From Lentzea aerocolonigenes (GTDB lineage: Bacteria; Actinomycetota; Actinomycetes; Mycobacteriales; Pseudonocardiaceae), in NCBI RefSeq assembly GCF_000955955.1, contig NZ_JYJG01000040.1, positions 1-64,000 on the forward strand: a DNA stretch of 64,000 bases, read 5' to 3'. The notes below the pieces were generated by a model that was not told the origin of the DNA, did not search any database, and saw only the letters and a program-made list of their open reading frames with translations. The translations under genes were made by a program, and so were the position numbers. The stretch's first letter is position 1. Each line of letters starts with the position of its first letter. Below, piece after piece: positions 35,734 through 44,510 of this stretch.

Positions 35734-38367
35734 ATGACGCGCTTCCAGGTGCTCGGCGAGGTCTCGGTCTGCGGCGCGCCGTTGATCGTCAAGCACAAGG
35801 GCGCGCTCATCACGTTGTCGCTGCTGTTGTTGCACGCCAACGAGGTGGTGCGCACCGAGGCGTTGATCGACGACATCTGGGGCGAAGAGGTGCCGCGCAA
35901 GCCCGTCGAGGGCCTGCGCAGTCACCTGTCGCGGTTGCGGGCCGCGCTACCGGACGACATCGCGCTGACGCGCCGTGCCGGTGGGTACGCGCTGGAGGTC
36001 GCGCCCGAGTCCGTCGACGTCCACCACTTCCGCGCACTGGCCGCCGCCGGACAGCACGCGGAGGCGCTCGCGTTGTGGCGGGGCGAGCCGTTCGCCGGGT
36101 TGCGGGCACCAGGGCTGGAGCGGGCCAGGACCGCGCTCTGCGGGGAACGGCTGGCGGTGGTGCTCGACCTGAACGACGTCCGGTTGCGGACGGGCGACCA
36201 CGCACTCGTGCTGGCCTCGGCGCAGGAGCTCGCTGAGGCGCACCCGGTCGACGAACGCGTCGCGCGGCAGCTCATGCGGGCGCTGGCGGACGGCGGCCGG
36301 CAGAACGACGCGCTGCGGGCGTTCGAGATCCTGCGCACCAGGCTGGCCGACGAGCTCGGCACCGATCCCGACCAGGAGACCCGGCGGCTGCACCAGCAGC
36401 TGCTGACGGCCTCCGGCACGCCGCGTGAGCTCCCCGCCGCGCCGTGGTCGTTCAGCGCCCGCACCGAGGAGCTGGCGGCGTTGACGGAGGCACTCACGTC
36501 CGGCGGGCCGCGCCTGGTCGTGATCAGCGGTCCCGGCGGCGTCGGCAAGACCGCGCTCGCACTGCACTGGGCGCACCGCAACGCGGCGCTGTTCCCGGAC
36601 GGCCAGCTGTACGTCGACCTCATGGGCTTCACGCCGTCAGGGCACCCGGTGTCCCCCGCGGACGCGCTGGAACGGCTGCTCAGCGGCCTCGGCGCCACCA
36701 CCGTGCCGGACACGCTCGACGCGCGAGCCGCGCTGTTCCGCAGCACCGTCGCGAACCAGCGGGTGCTGCTCGTGCTGGACAACGCCGCCGACGCCGCCCA
36801 GATCACGCCGCTGCTGCCGGGCACAGCGGATTGCGCGGTCCTGATCACCAGCCGGGACCACCTGCACAGCACGACCACCCGCGGCGCCCGGCTGGTGCCG
36901 CTGGCCACGCTCACCTCGTCCGACGGAGAACGCCTGCTGGCCGACCGCATCGGCGCGGACCGGGTGGCCGCCGAACCGGACGCCGCCGCCGGTCTGATCG
37001 CGGCCTGCGCGGGACTGCCGCTCGCACTCGCCGTCGTGGCCGGACATGCCCAGGCCAGGCCGAAGTTCCCGCTGGCGGCGCTCGCGGAGGAGCTGCGCGA
37101 CGCGTCGACCCGCTTGCGGGCGTTGGACCTCGGCGCCCCCGAAACCTCGCTGACCGCGGTGCTGGCGTCGTCGCACCGGGCACTCGACCCGGTGCACGCC
37201 CGCACGTTCGGCTTGCTGGCCGCCGTGCCGGGCGAGGATCTCAGTCTGTCGTGCGCGGTCGCGCTGACCGGCCGGTCCACTGTGGAGGTTCGGGCCGATC
37301 TCCGTGCACTGGAACGGGTTTCGCTCATCGAGGAGCACGTCCCGGGCCGGTGGCGGATGCACGACCTGGTGCGTCTGCACGGCCAGGAGCACGCCGCGCC
37401 ACCAGACCTCGCCGAGTCGTTGCACAGGCTGGTGAACTTCGTGCTGTACACCGCACACGCGGCCGATCATGTGCTCCACGGGTTCCGCAGGCCGATCACG
37501 ATGCCACCGGCCGTGGTCGAGTCGCTGTCGTTCGCGGACGCCACAGCCGCGTTGCTCTGGTTCGACGCCGAGCACCGCACCGCGGCAGCGTTGCAGGAGG
37601 TGGCGGACGACGACGCGTGCTGGCGGCTGGCCTGGGTGCTGAACAGCTACTACTGGACGCAGAGCCGGGCTCTCGACGACGTTGCGGTCAACCGCGCGGG
37701 TGTCGAGGCCGCGGAACGGCTCGGCGACCACGAAGCTCTCACCATCACCCATCTGATGCTCGGCCAGGCGTTGGAGAGCATCGGTGAAAGCGAAGCCGCC
37801 GAACACCAGTTGAGGATCGCTGGCGTCCACGCCAAGGAGATCGGCGACAACTGGCGGCAGACCGCCGTCCACCGCACGCTCGCGAAGCTGGCGCGCAAAC
37901 GCGGCGACCACCGCGAGGCGCTGGACCAGGCGCTCCTCACCCTCGAACTGGCCCGCACGCTGGACGACGAAGCCTGGGAAGCGGACGCCCTCACCGCACT
38001 CGGCTGGCACGCGGCGCAGTACGGCGAGTTCGACCTCGCGGAGGAGCATCTCCGTGCCGGACGCGCGAAGCAGATCGCGATCGGCGACGTCGACGGCGAG
38101 GCGCACACCAGCGACAGCCTCGGGTACGTCCTGAGTGCGACCGGCCGGCACGAGGAGTCCCTGCCGCTGTTCCACCGCTCGATCGAGCTGCTCCGCCGCC
38201 TCGGCAACAGGCAGTTCGAGGCGAGGTCGCTGGACCACCTCGGCGACGCCCTGCACGCCATCGGCCGGTGCGACGACGCGGCCGGCGCCTGGCGCCGGGC
38301 AGAGGAGCTGCATCGCGCGACCGACCGACCGGATCTGGCGGACGCCGTGCTCGCGAAGCTGGCCTGA
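35734..38367 (+). CDS. AfsR/SARP-family transcriptional regulator with NB-ARC and TPR domains
   Basis: The 877-residue regulator starts with an OmpR-like winged helix (FQVLGEVSVCGAPLIVKHKG and on to about residue 85). A bacterial transcriptional activation domain follows (about 95-230, ending LADELGTDPDQETRRLHQQLL). The NB-ARC/STAND ATPase has its P-loop at about residue 265 (GPGGVGKTALAL) and Walker B in RVLLVLDNAADA. The C-terminal 250 residues are TPR repeats. Such proteins integrate kinase or ligand signals and activate secondary metabolism genes. No biosynthetic cluster is visible here, so the target is unknown. It starts at ATG 35734, 4 nt after the acyltransferase stop. Confidence 0.92.
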   Translation: MTRFQVLGEVSVCGAPLIVKHKGALITLSLLLLHANEVVRTEALIDDIWGEEVPRKPVEGLRSHLSRLRAALPDDIALTRRAGGYALEVAPESVDVHHFRALAAAGQHAEALALWRGEPFAGLRAPGLERARTALCGERLAVVLDLNDVRLRTGDHALVLASAQELAEAHPVDERVARQLMRALADGGRQNDALRAFEILRTRLADELGTDPDQETRRLHQQLLTASGTPRELPAAPWSFSARTEELAALTEALTSGGPRLVVISGPGGVGKTALALHWAHRNAALFPDGQLYVDLMGFTPSGHPVSPADALERLLSGLGATTVPDTLDARAALFRSTVANQRVLLVLDNAADAAQITPLLPGTADCAVLITSRDHLHSTTTRGARLVPLATLTSSDGERLLADRIGADRVAAEPDAAAGLIAACAGLPLALAVVAGHAQARPKFPLAALAEELRDASTRLRALDLGAPETSLTAVLASSHRALDPVHARTFGLLAAVPGEDLSLSCAVALTGRSTVEVRADLRALERVSLIEEHVPGRWRMHDLVRLHGQEHAAPPDLAESLHRLVNFVLYTAHAADHVLHGFRRPITMPPAVVESLSFADATAALLWFDAEHRTAAALQEVADDDACWRLAWVLNSYYWTQSRALDDVAVNRAGVEAAERLGDHEALTITHLMLGQALESIGESEAAEHQLRIAGVHAKEIGDNWRQTAVHRTLAKLARKRGDHREALDQALLTLELARTLDDEAWEADALTALGWHAAQYGEFDLAEEHLRAGRAKQIAIGDVDGEAHTSDSLGYVLSATGRHEESLPLFHRSIELLRRLGNRQFEARSLDHLGDALHAIGRCDDAAGAWRRAEELHRATDRPDLADAVLAKLA

Positions 38368-38420
38368 CCTGCGGATACAAGGTTTTCACAAGGCCGGTCG
38401 GGCAGAGTTGTCCGTGCGCA

Positions 38421-38545
38421 CCTGATGAGGTGAGGTTGAACTGGGGGATTTCACCCCGTCAGGCGCCGGGCTGCGTCTGCACGGTGATTCGGGGGACTCC
38501 CTCCCCTAAGAGGAAGGTCACCGGGCACGGCGCAGCCCTAGGTAG
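38421..38545. other. Structured non-coding region between convergent SARP and smc genes
   Basis: Nested perfect stems are visible: GGGCTGCG (38468-38475) with CGCAGCCC (38531-38538), enclosing CGGTGA (38482-38487) with TCACCG (38518-38523), enclosing GGGGA (38492-38496) with TCCCC (38502-38506). A short CACCT-4-AGGTG hairpin precedes them (38420-38433). This arrangement looks like a folded RNA on either strand. I do not match it to a known family; SRP RNA, RNase P and 6C RNA were considered and rejected. Confidence 0.4.
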
Positions 38546-38550
38546 AGGCC

Positions 38551-38595
38551 GCGGTCGGGGTTGGTCTTAGCCCCCCAGGCACCCGCTCCGACCGC
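38551..38595 (-). terminator. Hairpin downstream of smc
   Basis: GCGGTCGG (38551-38558) pairs perfectly with CCGACCGC (38588-38595), 7 nt beyond the smc stop. The 29-nt loop contains a run of six C. It probably ends smc transcription on the minus strand. Confidence 0.45.
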
Positions 38596-38601
38596 CCTCT
38601 G

Positions 38602-41600
38602 CTAACCCTCGACAGTCTCCGGAGCCGCTTGCGCCGGCTCTTCTGCCGCCGGTTTGGCCGGCTCGTCGCCACGAGTCCCCAGCCGCTGCGAGATCACCTG
38701 CGAGATGCCGTCACCGCGCATCGACACGCCGTACAGGGCGTCCGCGATCTCCATGGTCGGCTTCTGGTGCGTGATGATCAGCAGCTGCGACCGTTCCCGC
38801 AGCTGCTCGAACAGGCCGATCAGCCGGTGCAGGTTCGTGTCGTCCAGCGCCGCCTCGACCTCGTCCATCACGTAGAACGGTGAGGGGCGGGCGCGGAAGA
38901 TCGCGACCAGCATCGCGACCGCGGCCAGCGACTTCTCGCCACCGGACAGCAGCGACAGGCGCTTGACCTTCTTGCCGGGCGGGCGGGCCTCCAGCTCGAT
39001 GCCGGTGGTCAGCATGTCGCCGGGCTCGGTCAGCACCAGCCGTCCGTCGCCGCCGGGGAACAGGACCTTGAAGACGATCTCGAACTCGCGCGCCACGTCC
39101 TCGTAGGCCGACGTGAAGACCTCGAGGATCTTGTCGTCGACCTCCTTCACGACCGTCAGCAGGTCGCGGCGGGTGTCCTTGATGTCCTCGAGCTGCGTGG
39201 AGAGGAACTTGTAGCGCTCCTCCAGCGCCGCGAACTCCTCCAGCGCCAACGGGTTCACCTTGCCCAGCAACGACAGGTCGCGCTCGGCACGCTTGGCGCG
39301 GCGTGCCTGGGTGTCGCGGTCGTAGGGCATCGGCTGCGGCTCGGAGACCTGCTCGCCGCGTTCCTTGGCGGCCTGGTACTCGTGCAGCTCGGCTGCCGAC
39401 GCGGGCACCATGACGTCGGGGCCGTACTCGTTGACGAGGTCTTCCAGGCCGATGCCGAAGTCCTCGGCGATCTTGGTTTCCAACGTCTCGATGCGCATGC
39501 GCTGCTCGGCGCGCAGCACCTCGTCGCGGTGCACGGCGTCGACGAGCTTCTCCAGCTCGCCGGACATCTCGCGCACCAGGTTGCGCACCTGGGTCAGCAG
39601 GAGTTCGTGCTGCTGACGGCGTTCCTGGGCCTGGTCGCGCTCACGGGCCGCGCGGTTCAGCGAAATCTCGATGCGTTCCAGCGCCTGTTCGCCGCCACGG
39701 ACGACGGCCTTCGCGACCTGGGCTCCGCGCGCACGGTGCTGCGTCGCGCGGGCGTGGCGCTCGCGGGCCTCACGCTCGGCGCGCGCGGCACGACGCAAGC
39801 CGTCCGCCTTGCCCTGCAACGCACGTGCGCGCTCCTCGGCTGTGCGCTGCACCAGGCGTGCGTCCATTTCGCCCTGACGTGCCTGGGCGAGCTCCGCGGC
39901 CAGCTGGTCGCGCTGCTCGGTGTCCGGCTCGTCGTCGAGGGTCTGCTCTTCTTCCGCCATCAGCAGTCGCTCTTCGAGCTCGCCCAGCTTCATCAGGGCG
40001 TCCTCGCGGGACTGCTCGACCTTGTTGCGCTGCTCGGTGATGCGGCTGACCTCGGCCTCGGCGGACCGCACCGCGGCGACCATCCGGTTCAGCCGCTCGC
40101 CGGAGCGGGCCTGGCGAACCTTGGCCTCCTGCATGGCTTCCTTGACCGTGTCGAGCACCTTGCGGCGGGACTGCTGCTCGGCACGGGCGCCTTCCAGCGC
40201 CGCGGAAGCGTGTTCCAGCGCGCGTTCCGCCGTGGCGAGGGCTTCCTGCGCCTCGTCGACAGCCGCCTGGATCTCGATGACGCTCTGGCCCTGAGCGCCC
40301 GAGCCACCGATCGCCCAGTCCGTGCCGAACAGGTCGCCGTCACGGGTGACCGCACGGCCGTTGAACCTCGCCGCGGAGTCCAGATCCTCAACCACCGCAA
40401 GGCGATCGAGCGCGCGGGCCAGTGCCGGACGCAACGCCTCCGGGGCGTGCACGACGTCGATCGCCCACCGTGCACCGTGCGGGAGGTAGCCCCACTGACT
40501 CGTGTCCACAGTGGACCCGTGCGAGCCGATGAGGACACCAGCGCGTCCGGCGTCCCTCTCCTTCAACAGCTTCAGCGCCTGCAACGCGCCGTCGCCGGAG
40601 GAAACCGCCACGGCGTCGGCGATCGGGCCGAGTGCGGCCGCCAGCGCGACCTCGAAACCGGGTTCGACGGTCAGCAGCGCGGCCACGGAACCCAGCAGCC
40701 CCGGCACGTCGGACGCGAGCAGCGCGCCCGCACCGTCCTTGCGGGTCAGGCCCAACGACAGGGCGTCGACGCGGGCACGCCACGAGGCGATGTCGCGTTC
40801 GGCGGTGCGTTCGGCCTTCACCAGCTCCTCGACGCGCTGCCGTGCCGCGTCGTTGGCCTGCACGGCGTGGCGGTGGCGTTCGTCGAGCCCGCTGTCGCCC
40901 TCGTCCTCGTAGCCGGTGACCGCCTGCGCCTCGGCCAGTTCGATCGAGGCGAACTCGACGCGTTCGGTGGCCTCGGCGAGCGTGCCGGAGAGGCGTTCGA
41001 TCTCCTCGGCGGTCGCGTTCGTCTTGCTGCGCAACGCTTCCACCTGGCCCGACAGCCTCGCGAGGCCTTCCCGCCGGTCGGCGATCGCGCGGACGGCGGC
41101 GATGTGCGCCTTCTCCGCCTGCGACACCATGCGCTCCAGCTCGGCCCGCGTCTCCACGGCCTCCGCCAAGGCGATCCTGGCCTCGGTCACGCCTTCCTGG
41201 AGCTCCAGCTCCATCTCGGCGGTCTCCTCGGCCTCGCGGTCGAGGTCGTCCGGGTCACGGCCGCGGCTCGGCGCGTCCAGCTCGGCGGACAGGTGCCGCG
41301 CGCGTTCGGCGGCAAGCCTCACGGTGCCGCGGAGGCGTTCCTCCAAAGCGGACAGCCGGTACCAGGTGTCCTGCGCGGCCTGCAGCTTCGGCGAGTCGGC
41401 TGCGACGCGTTCTTCCAGCTCGTTCTGCTGGTACTGCGCCGCCTGCAACGACTTCTCGACCTCGGCGCGGCGCTCGCGGGCCTTCGCCTCGTCGTGTTCC
41501 TCCTGCGCGATGGCTTCCCGTTGCGTGACGAGGTCATCGGCGAGCAGGCGCAGCTTGGAGTCTCGCAGCTCGGACTGCACGACCTGGGCGCGGCGAGCGA

Positions 41601-42231
41601 TCTCGGCCTGCTTGCCCAACGGCTTGAGCTGACGGCGCAGTTCGGAGGTGAGGTCGGTGAGGCGCGTCAGGTTCGCCTGCATCGCCTCGAGCTTGCGCAG
41701 CGCCTTTTCCTTGCGCTTGCGGTGCTTCAGCACACCCGCGGCCTCTTCGATGAAGGCGCGGCGTTCCTCCGGCTTGGACTCGAGGATCGCGGCGAGCTGG
41801 CCCTGACCGACGATCACGTGCATCTCGCGGCCGATGCCGGAGTCCGAGAGCAGCTCCTGGATGTCCATGAGACGGCAGGAGTTGCCGTTGATCTCGTACT
41901 CGGTGGCGCCCTCGCGGAACATCCGGCGGGTGATCGACACCTCGGTGTACTCGATCGGCAGCATGCCGTCGGAGTTGTCGATCGTCAGCGTCACCTCGGC
42001 GCGACCGAGCGGCGCGCGGCCGGACGTGCCGGCGAAGATGACGTCCTCCATCTTGCCGCCGCGCAGGTCCTTGGCACCCTGCGTGCCCATCACCCACCGC
42101 AGGGCGTCGAGCACGTTGGACTTGCCGGACCCGTTGGGGCCGACCACACAGGTGATGCCGGGCTCGAAGCGCAGCGTGGTAGCCGAGGCGAAGGACTTGA
42201 AGCCCTTCAGCGTCAGGCTCTTGAGATGCAC
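38602..42231 (-). CDS. smc: Chromosome segregation protein SMC
   Basis: The 1209-residue condensin ATPase has an N-terminal Walker A (VGPNGSGKSN, residue about 30), a first coiled coil to about 490, a hinge domain (about 500-650, with GLLGSVAALLTVEPGFEVALAAALG and FNGRAVTRDGDLFGTD), and a second coiled coil. The C-terminal head has the signature LLSGGEKSLAAVAM and Walker B FYVMDEVEAALDD. The tail is Ala/Pro/Glu-rich. GTG 42231 starts the family's HLKSLTLKGFKSF and has a TACTCT box 7 nt upstream. No scpA or scpB gene is nearby. Confidence 0.97.
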   Translation of the reverse strand: MHLKSLTLKGFKSFASATTLRFEPGITCVVGPNGSGKSNVLDALRWVMGTQGAKDLRGGKMEDVIFAGTSGRAPLGRAEVTLTIDNSDGMLPIEYTEVSITRRMFREGATEYEINGNSCRLMDIQELLSDSGIGREMHVIVGQGQLAAILESKPEERRAFIEEAAGVLKHRKRKEKALRKLEAMQANLTRLTDLTSELRRQLKPLGKQAEIARRAQVVQSELRDSKLRLLADDLVTQREAIAQEEHDEAKARERRAEVEKSLQAAQYQQNELEERVAADSPKLQAAQDTWYRLSALEERLRGTVRLAAERARHLSAELDAPSRGRDPDDLDREAEETAEMELELQEGVTEARIALAEAVETRAELERMVSQAEKAHIAAVRAIADRREGLARLSGQVEALRSKTNATAEEIERLSGTLAEATERVEFASIELAEAQAVTGYEDEGDSGLDERHRHAVQANDAARQRVEELVKAERTAERDIASWRARVDALSLGLTRKDGAGALLASDVPGLLGSVAALLTVEPGFEVALAAALGPIADAVAVSSGDGALQALKLLKERDAGRAGVLIGSHGSTVDTSQWGYLPHGARWAIDVVHAPEALRPALARALDRLAVVEDLDSAARFNGRAVTRDGDLFGTDWAIGGSGAQGQSVIEIQAAVDEAQEALATAERALEHASAALEGARAEQQSRRKVLDTVKEAMQEAKVRQARSGERLNRMVAAVRSAEAEVSRITEQRNKVEQSREDALMKLGELEERLLMAEEEQTLDDEPDTEQRDQLAAELAQARQGEMDARLVQRTAEERARALQGKADGLRRAARAEREARERHARATQHRARGAQVAKAVVRGGEQALERIEISLNRAARERDQAQERRQQHELLLTQVRNLVREMSGELEKLVDAVHRDEVLRAEQRMRIETLETKIAEDFGIGLEDLVNEYGPDVMVPASAAELHEYQAAKERGEQVSEPQPMPYDRDTQARRAKRAERDLSLLGKVNPLALEEFAALEERYKFLSTQLEDIKDTRRDLLTVVKEVDDKILEVFTSAYEDVAREFEIVFKVLFPGGDGRLVLTEPGDMLTTGIELEARPPGKKVKRLSLLSGGEKSLAAVAMLVAIFRARPSPFYVMDEVEAALDDTNLHRLIGLFEQLRERSQLLIITHQKPTMEIADALYGVSMRGDGISQVISQRLGTRGDEPAKPAAEEPAQAAPETVEG

Positions 42232-42238
42232 GCCGCGC

Positions 42239-42244
42239 AGAGTA
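42239..42244 (-). promoter_or_regulatory. -10 box of a probable leaderless promoter (smc)
   Basis: TACTCT on the minus strand is followed by 7 nt and GTG 42231. It rules out a start further upstream at 42249, which would lie before the box. Confidence 0.55.
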
Positions 42245-42291
42245 CCCAAACGCTTGCGAGAGATGCGTTAGGCGGGCCGTGACCTGCGCGT

Positions 42292-42882
42292 CTATGGACG
42301 GAGAGTAACCAACAATCCGCTTTCGTCCGACACTTCCAGGTGATCTATTCGATCTAGCTTGAACGACGTGGAACCGGGAATCTCCTCGTCATACGCATGA
42401 TCGGAACCCCACCAGCCACCGATCTCGCGCTGACCCTCCTTGCTGAACACCACGACCTTGCATCGAGCACCTGACTTCACGTTGTCGAACTTGAAGCGCA
42501 TCTCGGTGCCCCAGGACTTCGTGACCATCGCGACGCTGGCCTCGACCCCGGTCCCCTGATCTCGTGCCGCCCACGTCGGCGCAGGTGAGGGCCTCAAGTA
42601 GAAGATCCCACCGGCCAGCGCGAGCAGAACGAGCACCGCCGCGCACGCGATCAGCACGCGCCGGTGGTGACTGGGCTTGGGCTGGCACTCGGGGATGTCG
42701 TCGAGGTTCTCGACGTCCTCCAGGCTCAGGCGCCCGAGCAGGCCCGGCAGCGGGGCCAGCCGCAGCATCTCGGCCTGGCAGGGGTCGCAGCCCGACAGGT
42801 GCTTCTCGAACGCGGACCGCTCCTTGAGCTCGAGCGACCCGAAGAGGTAGGCGCCGACGTCGACGGTGTGCTGGCAGCTCAC
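42292..42882 (-). CDS. Membrane-anchored zinc-finger anti-sigma factor
   Basis: The 196-residue product has an N-terminal zinc-binding anti-sigma domain with the HxxxCxxC motif (KHLSGCDPCQAE), a single membrane helix (VLIACAAVLVLLALAGGIFY, about residues 75-95) and an extracytoplasmic beta-rich domain of about 95 residues. Its GTG overlaps the stop of the ECF sigma gene (GTGA), the standard sigma/anti-sigma arrangement. It should hold that sigma inactive until an envelope or redox signal arrives. The outer domain resembles the partner of SigL-type sigma factors in layout. Confidence 0.9.
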   Translation of the reverse strand: MSCQHTVDVGAYLFGSLELKERSAFEKHLSGCDPCQAEMLRLAPLPGLLGRLSLEDVENLDDIPECQPKPSHHRRVLIACAAVLVLLALAGGIFYLRPSPAPTWAARDQGTGVEASVAMVTKSWGTEMRFKFDNVKSGARCKVVVFSKEGQREIGGWWGSDHAYDEEIPGSTSFKLDRIDHLEVSDESGLLVTLRP

Positions 42883-43385
42883 GCCTCGGTCACCCCTCTT
42901 TCCTCCAGCGCGTCGCGCAGCGCCCGCAGTGCGTAGAAGCAGCGCGACTTGACCGTGCCCGGCGGGATGCCGAGCGTCTTGGCGGCCTCCGCGACGGTGC
43001 GGCGGCGGTAGTACAGCTCGATGACGACCGTCCGGTGCTCAGGCGTGAGCGCCCGCAGCGCCGACGCGATCTGCCACGTCTGCAGCACGTGCTCGACCTG
43101 GTCGCTGACCGGCGGGAGATCCACCGGTTCGAGCGGCACCTCGGTCGCACGTGCGTTGCGCCGGCGGTATCCGGAGATCACCAGGTTCTTCGCGACCGTG
43201 TAGAGCCACGGTGCCGCGTCGTCCGGTTTCAGCTCGTCGTAGTGCCGCCACGCGCGGAGCAAGGTCTCCTGCACAACGTCCTCCGCCTGCTGGTAGTCGC
43301 CATCGACCAGCTTCAGCACGTAGTGCAGCAGCGGGCCTCTCCAGCGGTCGTAGAGCTGGATGAGGACGTCTTCGGCGGAGTCCAC
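42879..43385 (-). CDS. ECF RNA polymerase sigma factor (SigL-like)
   Basis: The 168-residue protein has only regions 2 and 4. Region 2 shows YQQAEDVVQETLLRAWRHY and WLYTVAKNLVISGYRRR; region 4 shows ELYYRRRTVAEAAKTLGIPPGTVKSRCFYALRALR. Size and the cognate zinc-finger anti-sigma gene resemble Mycobacterium SigL/RslA. GTG 43385 has AAGGGAG upstream. The promoter contains TGAACC-16-CGTAG, close to the SigL consensus, so the operon is probably autoregulated. Confidence 0.92.
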   Translation of the reverse strand: MDSAEDVLIQLYDRWRGPLLHYVLKLVDGDYQQAEDVVQETLLRAWRHYDELKPDDAAPWLYTVAKNLVISGYRRRNARATEVPLEPVDLPPVSDQVEHVLQTWQIASALRALTPEHRTVVIELYYRRRTVAEAAKTLGIPPGTVKSRCFYALRALRDALEERGVTEA

Positions 43386-43394
43386 GCTCCCTTA

Positions 43395-43421
43395 CTACGC
43401 CACCTCTTTCGGAAAGGTTCA
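43395..43421 (-). promoter_or_regulatory. ECF-type autoregulatory promoter of the sigma/anti-sigma operon
   Basis: On the minus strand TGAACC (43421-43416) and CGTAG (43399-43395) are 16 nt apart. The first bases of the -35 element coincide with the TGA stop of acyP. The published mycobacterial SigL promoter has TGAACC and CGT at similar spacing. Confidence 0.65.
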
Positions 43422-43685
43422 GCGCTCCACGAACCCGGTCAGGTCGCCTCTCGCGTCGGACCACTGCTCACCGACAGATTCGACGTGTCCAGGGGTTTCA
43501 CCCGAACGGAGAGCAGTGAGCAGTTGTTCACACTTCTCGCGCGGACCCTCGGCAACCACCTCGACCCTGCCGTCCGGCCTGTTCGAAGCGCTGCCCACCA
43601 GGCCCAGTTCTAGCGCCTTGGCTCGCGTCCACCAGCGAAAACCGACACCCTGAACCCGTCCACGCACCCACGCGTTTAGTCGCAC
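43419..43685 (-). CDS. acyP: Acylphosphatase
   Basis: The 88-residue enzyme hydrolyses acyl phosphates such as carbamoyl or 1,3-bisphosphoglycerate phosphate. The catalytic Arg is in the phosphate loop [14 protein letters not shown] and the catalytic Asn in [20 protein letters not shown] 43685 has GGAGG 5 nt upstream; GTG 43691 is the alternative. It lies upstream of the ECF sigma operon and shares bases with its -35 element. Between smc and pyc this gene is in its usual actinobacterial neighbourhood. Confidence 0.93.
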   Translation of the reverse strand: MRLNAWVRGRVQGVGFRWWTRAKALELGLVGSASNRPDGRVEVVAEGPREKCEQLLTALRSGETPGHVESVGEQWSDARGDLTGFVER

Positions 43686-43758
43686 GTCCACCTCCGAATG
43701 GTTGCGTAGTCACGCAAGGTGACCGAAGACGCACTCGGGGCTTATCACCCATTAGTGG

Positions 43759-43764
43759 TACGGT
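43759..43764 (+). promoter_or_regulatory. -10 box of a probable leaderless promoter (CAP gene)
   Basis: TACGGT, preceded by TGG in an extended -10 position, is followed by 8 nt and GTG 43773. Confidence 0.5.
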
Positions 43765-43772
43765 GCCGACCC

Positions 43773-44498
43773 GTGAGTGCCCGCAGCCTCTTACTCGGCC
43801 TGCTGATCGGTGCAACCGGCGTCGGCGGCCTCGCCGTCACCGGCACCTCTCCTCTCGGCATCAGCTTCACCACAGCCGCACAGCAGGAGAGCACCGACAC
43901 AGCGAACCAGTTCGGCACAGGCAACGCGGCAGCACCCAACAGACAGACGCCCACTGGTGACACCGGTGTCGGCAATCCCACGGGTTCGTCGTCTTCGTCC
44001 GCTCCCACCACCTCGTCGACGACGGCGACTCCGTCTTCCTCCTCGTCTTCGTCAGCGGCTCCCACCACCACGACGACGCCTCCCGAAGCGCCGAAGCCGC
44101 CCGCCCAGCCGCCGCAGCCCGGGAACAAGACCCCGGAGCAGGCAGTCCTGGAGCTCGTGAACGACCAGCGCGCCGCGAAGGGCTGCAAGGCCCTCGTGAT
44201 CGACGACCGCATCACGACCGCCGCGCAGGCTCACAGCACGGACATGGCCAACAAGGGCTACTTCTCCCACGAGTCACAGCCGGAGAAGACGACGTTCGTC
44301 CAGCGCATGAAGGCCGCGGGCTACCCGAAGCCGGGCGGCGAGAACATCGCGATGGGCTACGCCACTCCCGCGGCCGTCATGGACGGGTGGATGAAATCGC
44401 AGGGCCACCGCGAAAACATCCTGAACTGCGACTTCACCGCCATGGGCGTCGGCCTCGACACCCGCGGCAACTACTGGACCCAGAACTTCGGCTACTGA
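43773..44498 (+). CDS. Secreted CAP-domain (SCP/PR1-like) protein
   Basis: The 241-residue exported protein has a signal or anchor helix (SLLLGLLIGATGVGGLAVTG), then a low-complexity Ser/Thr/Pro linker of about 75 residues that is likely glycosylated and spans the wall. The CAP domain spans about 120-241. Its conserved residues are visible: the first His in AAQAHSTDMA, Glu/His in YFSHES, GENIAMG and SQGHRENILN. Many bacterial CAP proteins bind lipids or act at the cell surface; no enzyme activity can be assigned. It is followed by two genes for membrane proteins with similar Thr-rich tails. Confidence 0.88.
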   Translation: MSARSLLLGLLIGATGVGGLAVTGTSPLGISFTTAAQQESTDTANQFGTGNAAAPNRQTPTGDTGVGNPTGSSSSSAPTTSSTTATPSSSSSSSAAPTTTTTPPEAPKPPAQPPQPGNKTPEQAVLELVNDQRAAKGCKALVIDDRITTAAQAHSTDMANKGYFSHESQPEKTTFVQRMKAAGYPKPGGENIAMGYATPAAVMDGWMKSQGHRENILNCDFTAMGVGLDTRGNYWTQNFGY

Positions 44499-44510
44499 CG
44501 GGGAAACTTC

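Noticed and set aside
38420..38450. CTGATGAG followed by GAAC, resembling a hammerhead ribozyme core
   Set aside because: The sequence between the two core parts cannot form stem II, and no GUH cleavage site with pairing arms is visible.
38460..38600. SRP RNA, RNase P RNA or 6C RNA in the structured region
   Set aside because: Short similarities exist (GGAAGG, GCAGCCCTA, a C6 loop), but the diagnostic SRP tetraloop region, the RNase P core and the second C-rich loop of 6C RNA are absent.
39382..42282. 966-codon open frame on the + strand opposite smc
   Set aside because: Composition is typical of an antisense shadow (Leu/Gln/Arg/His-rich), and the opposite strand encodes a complete SMC protein.
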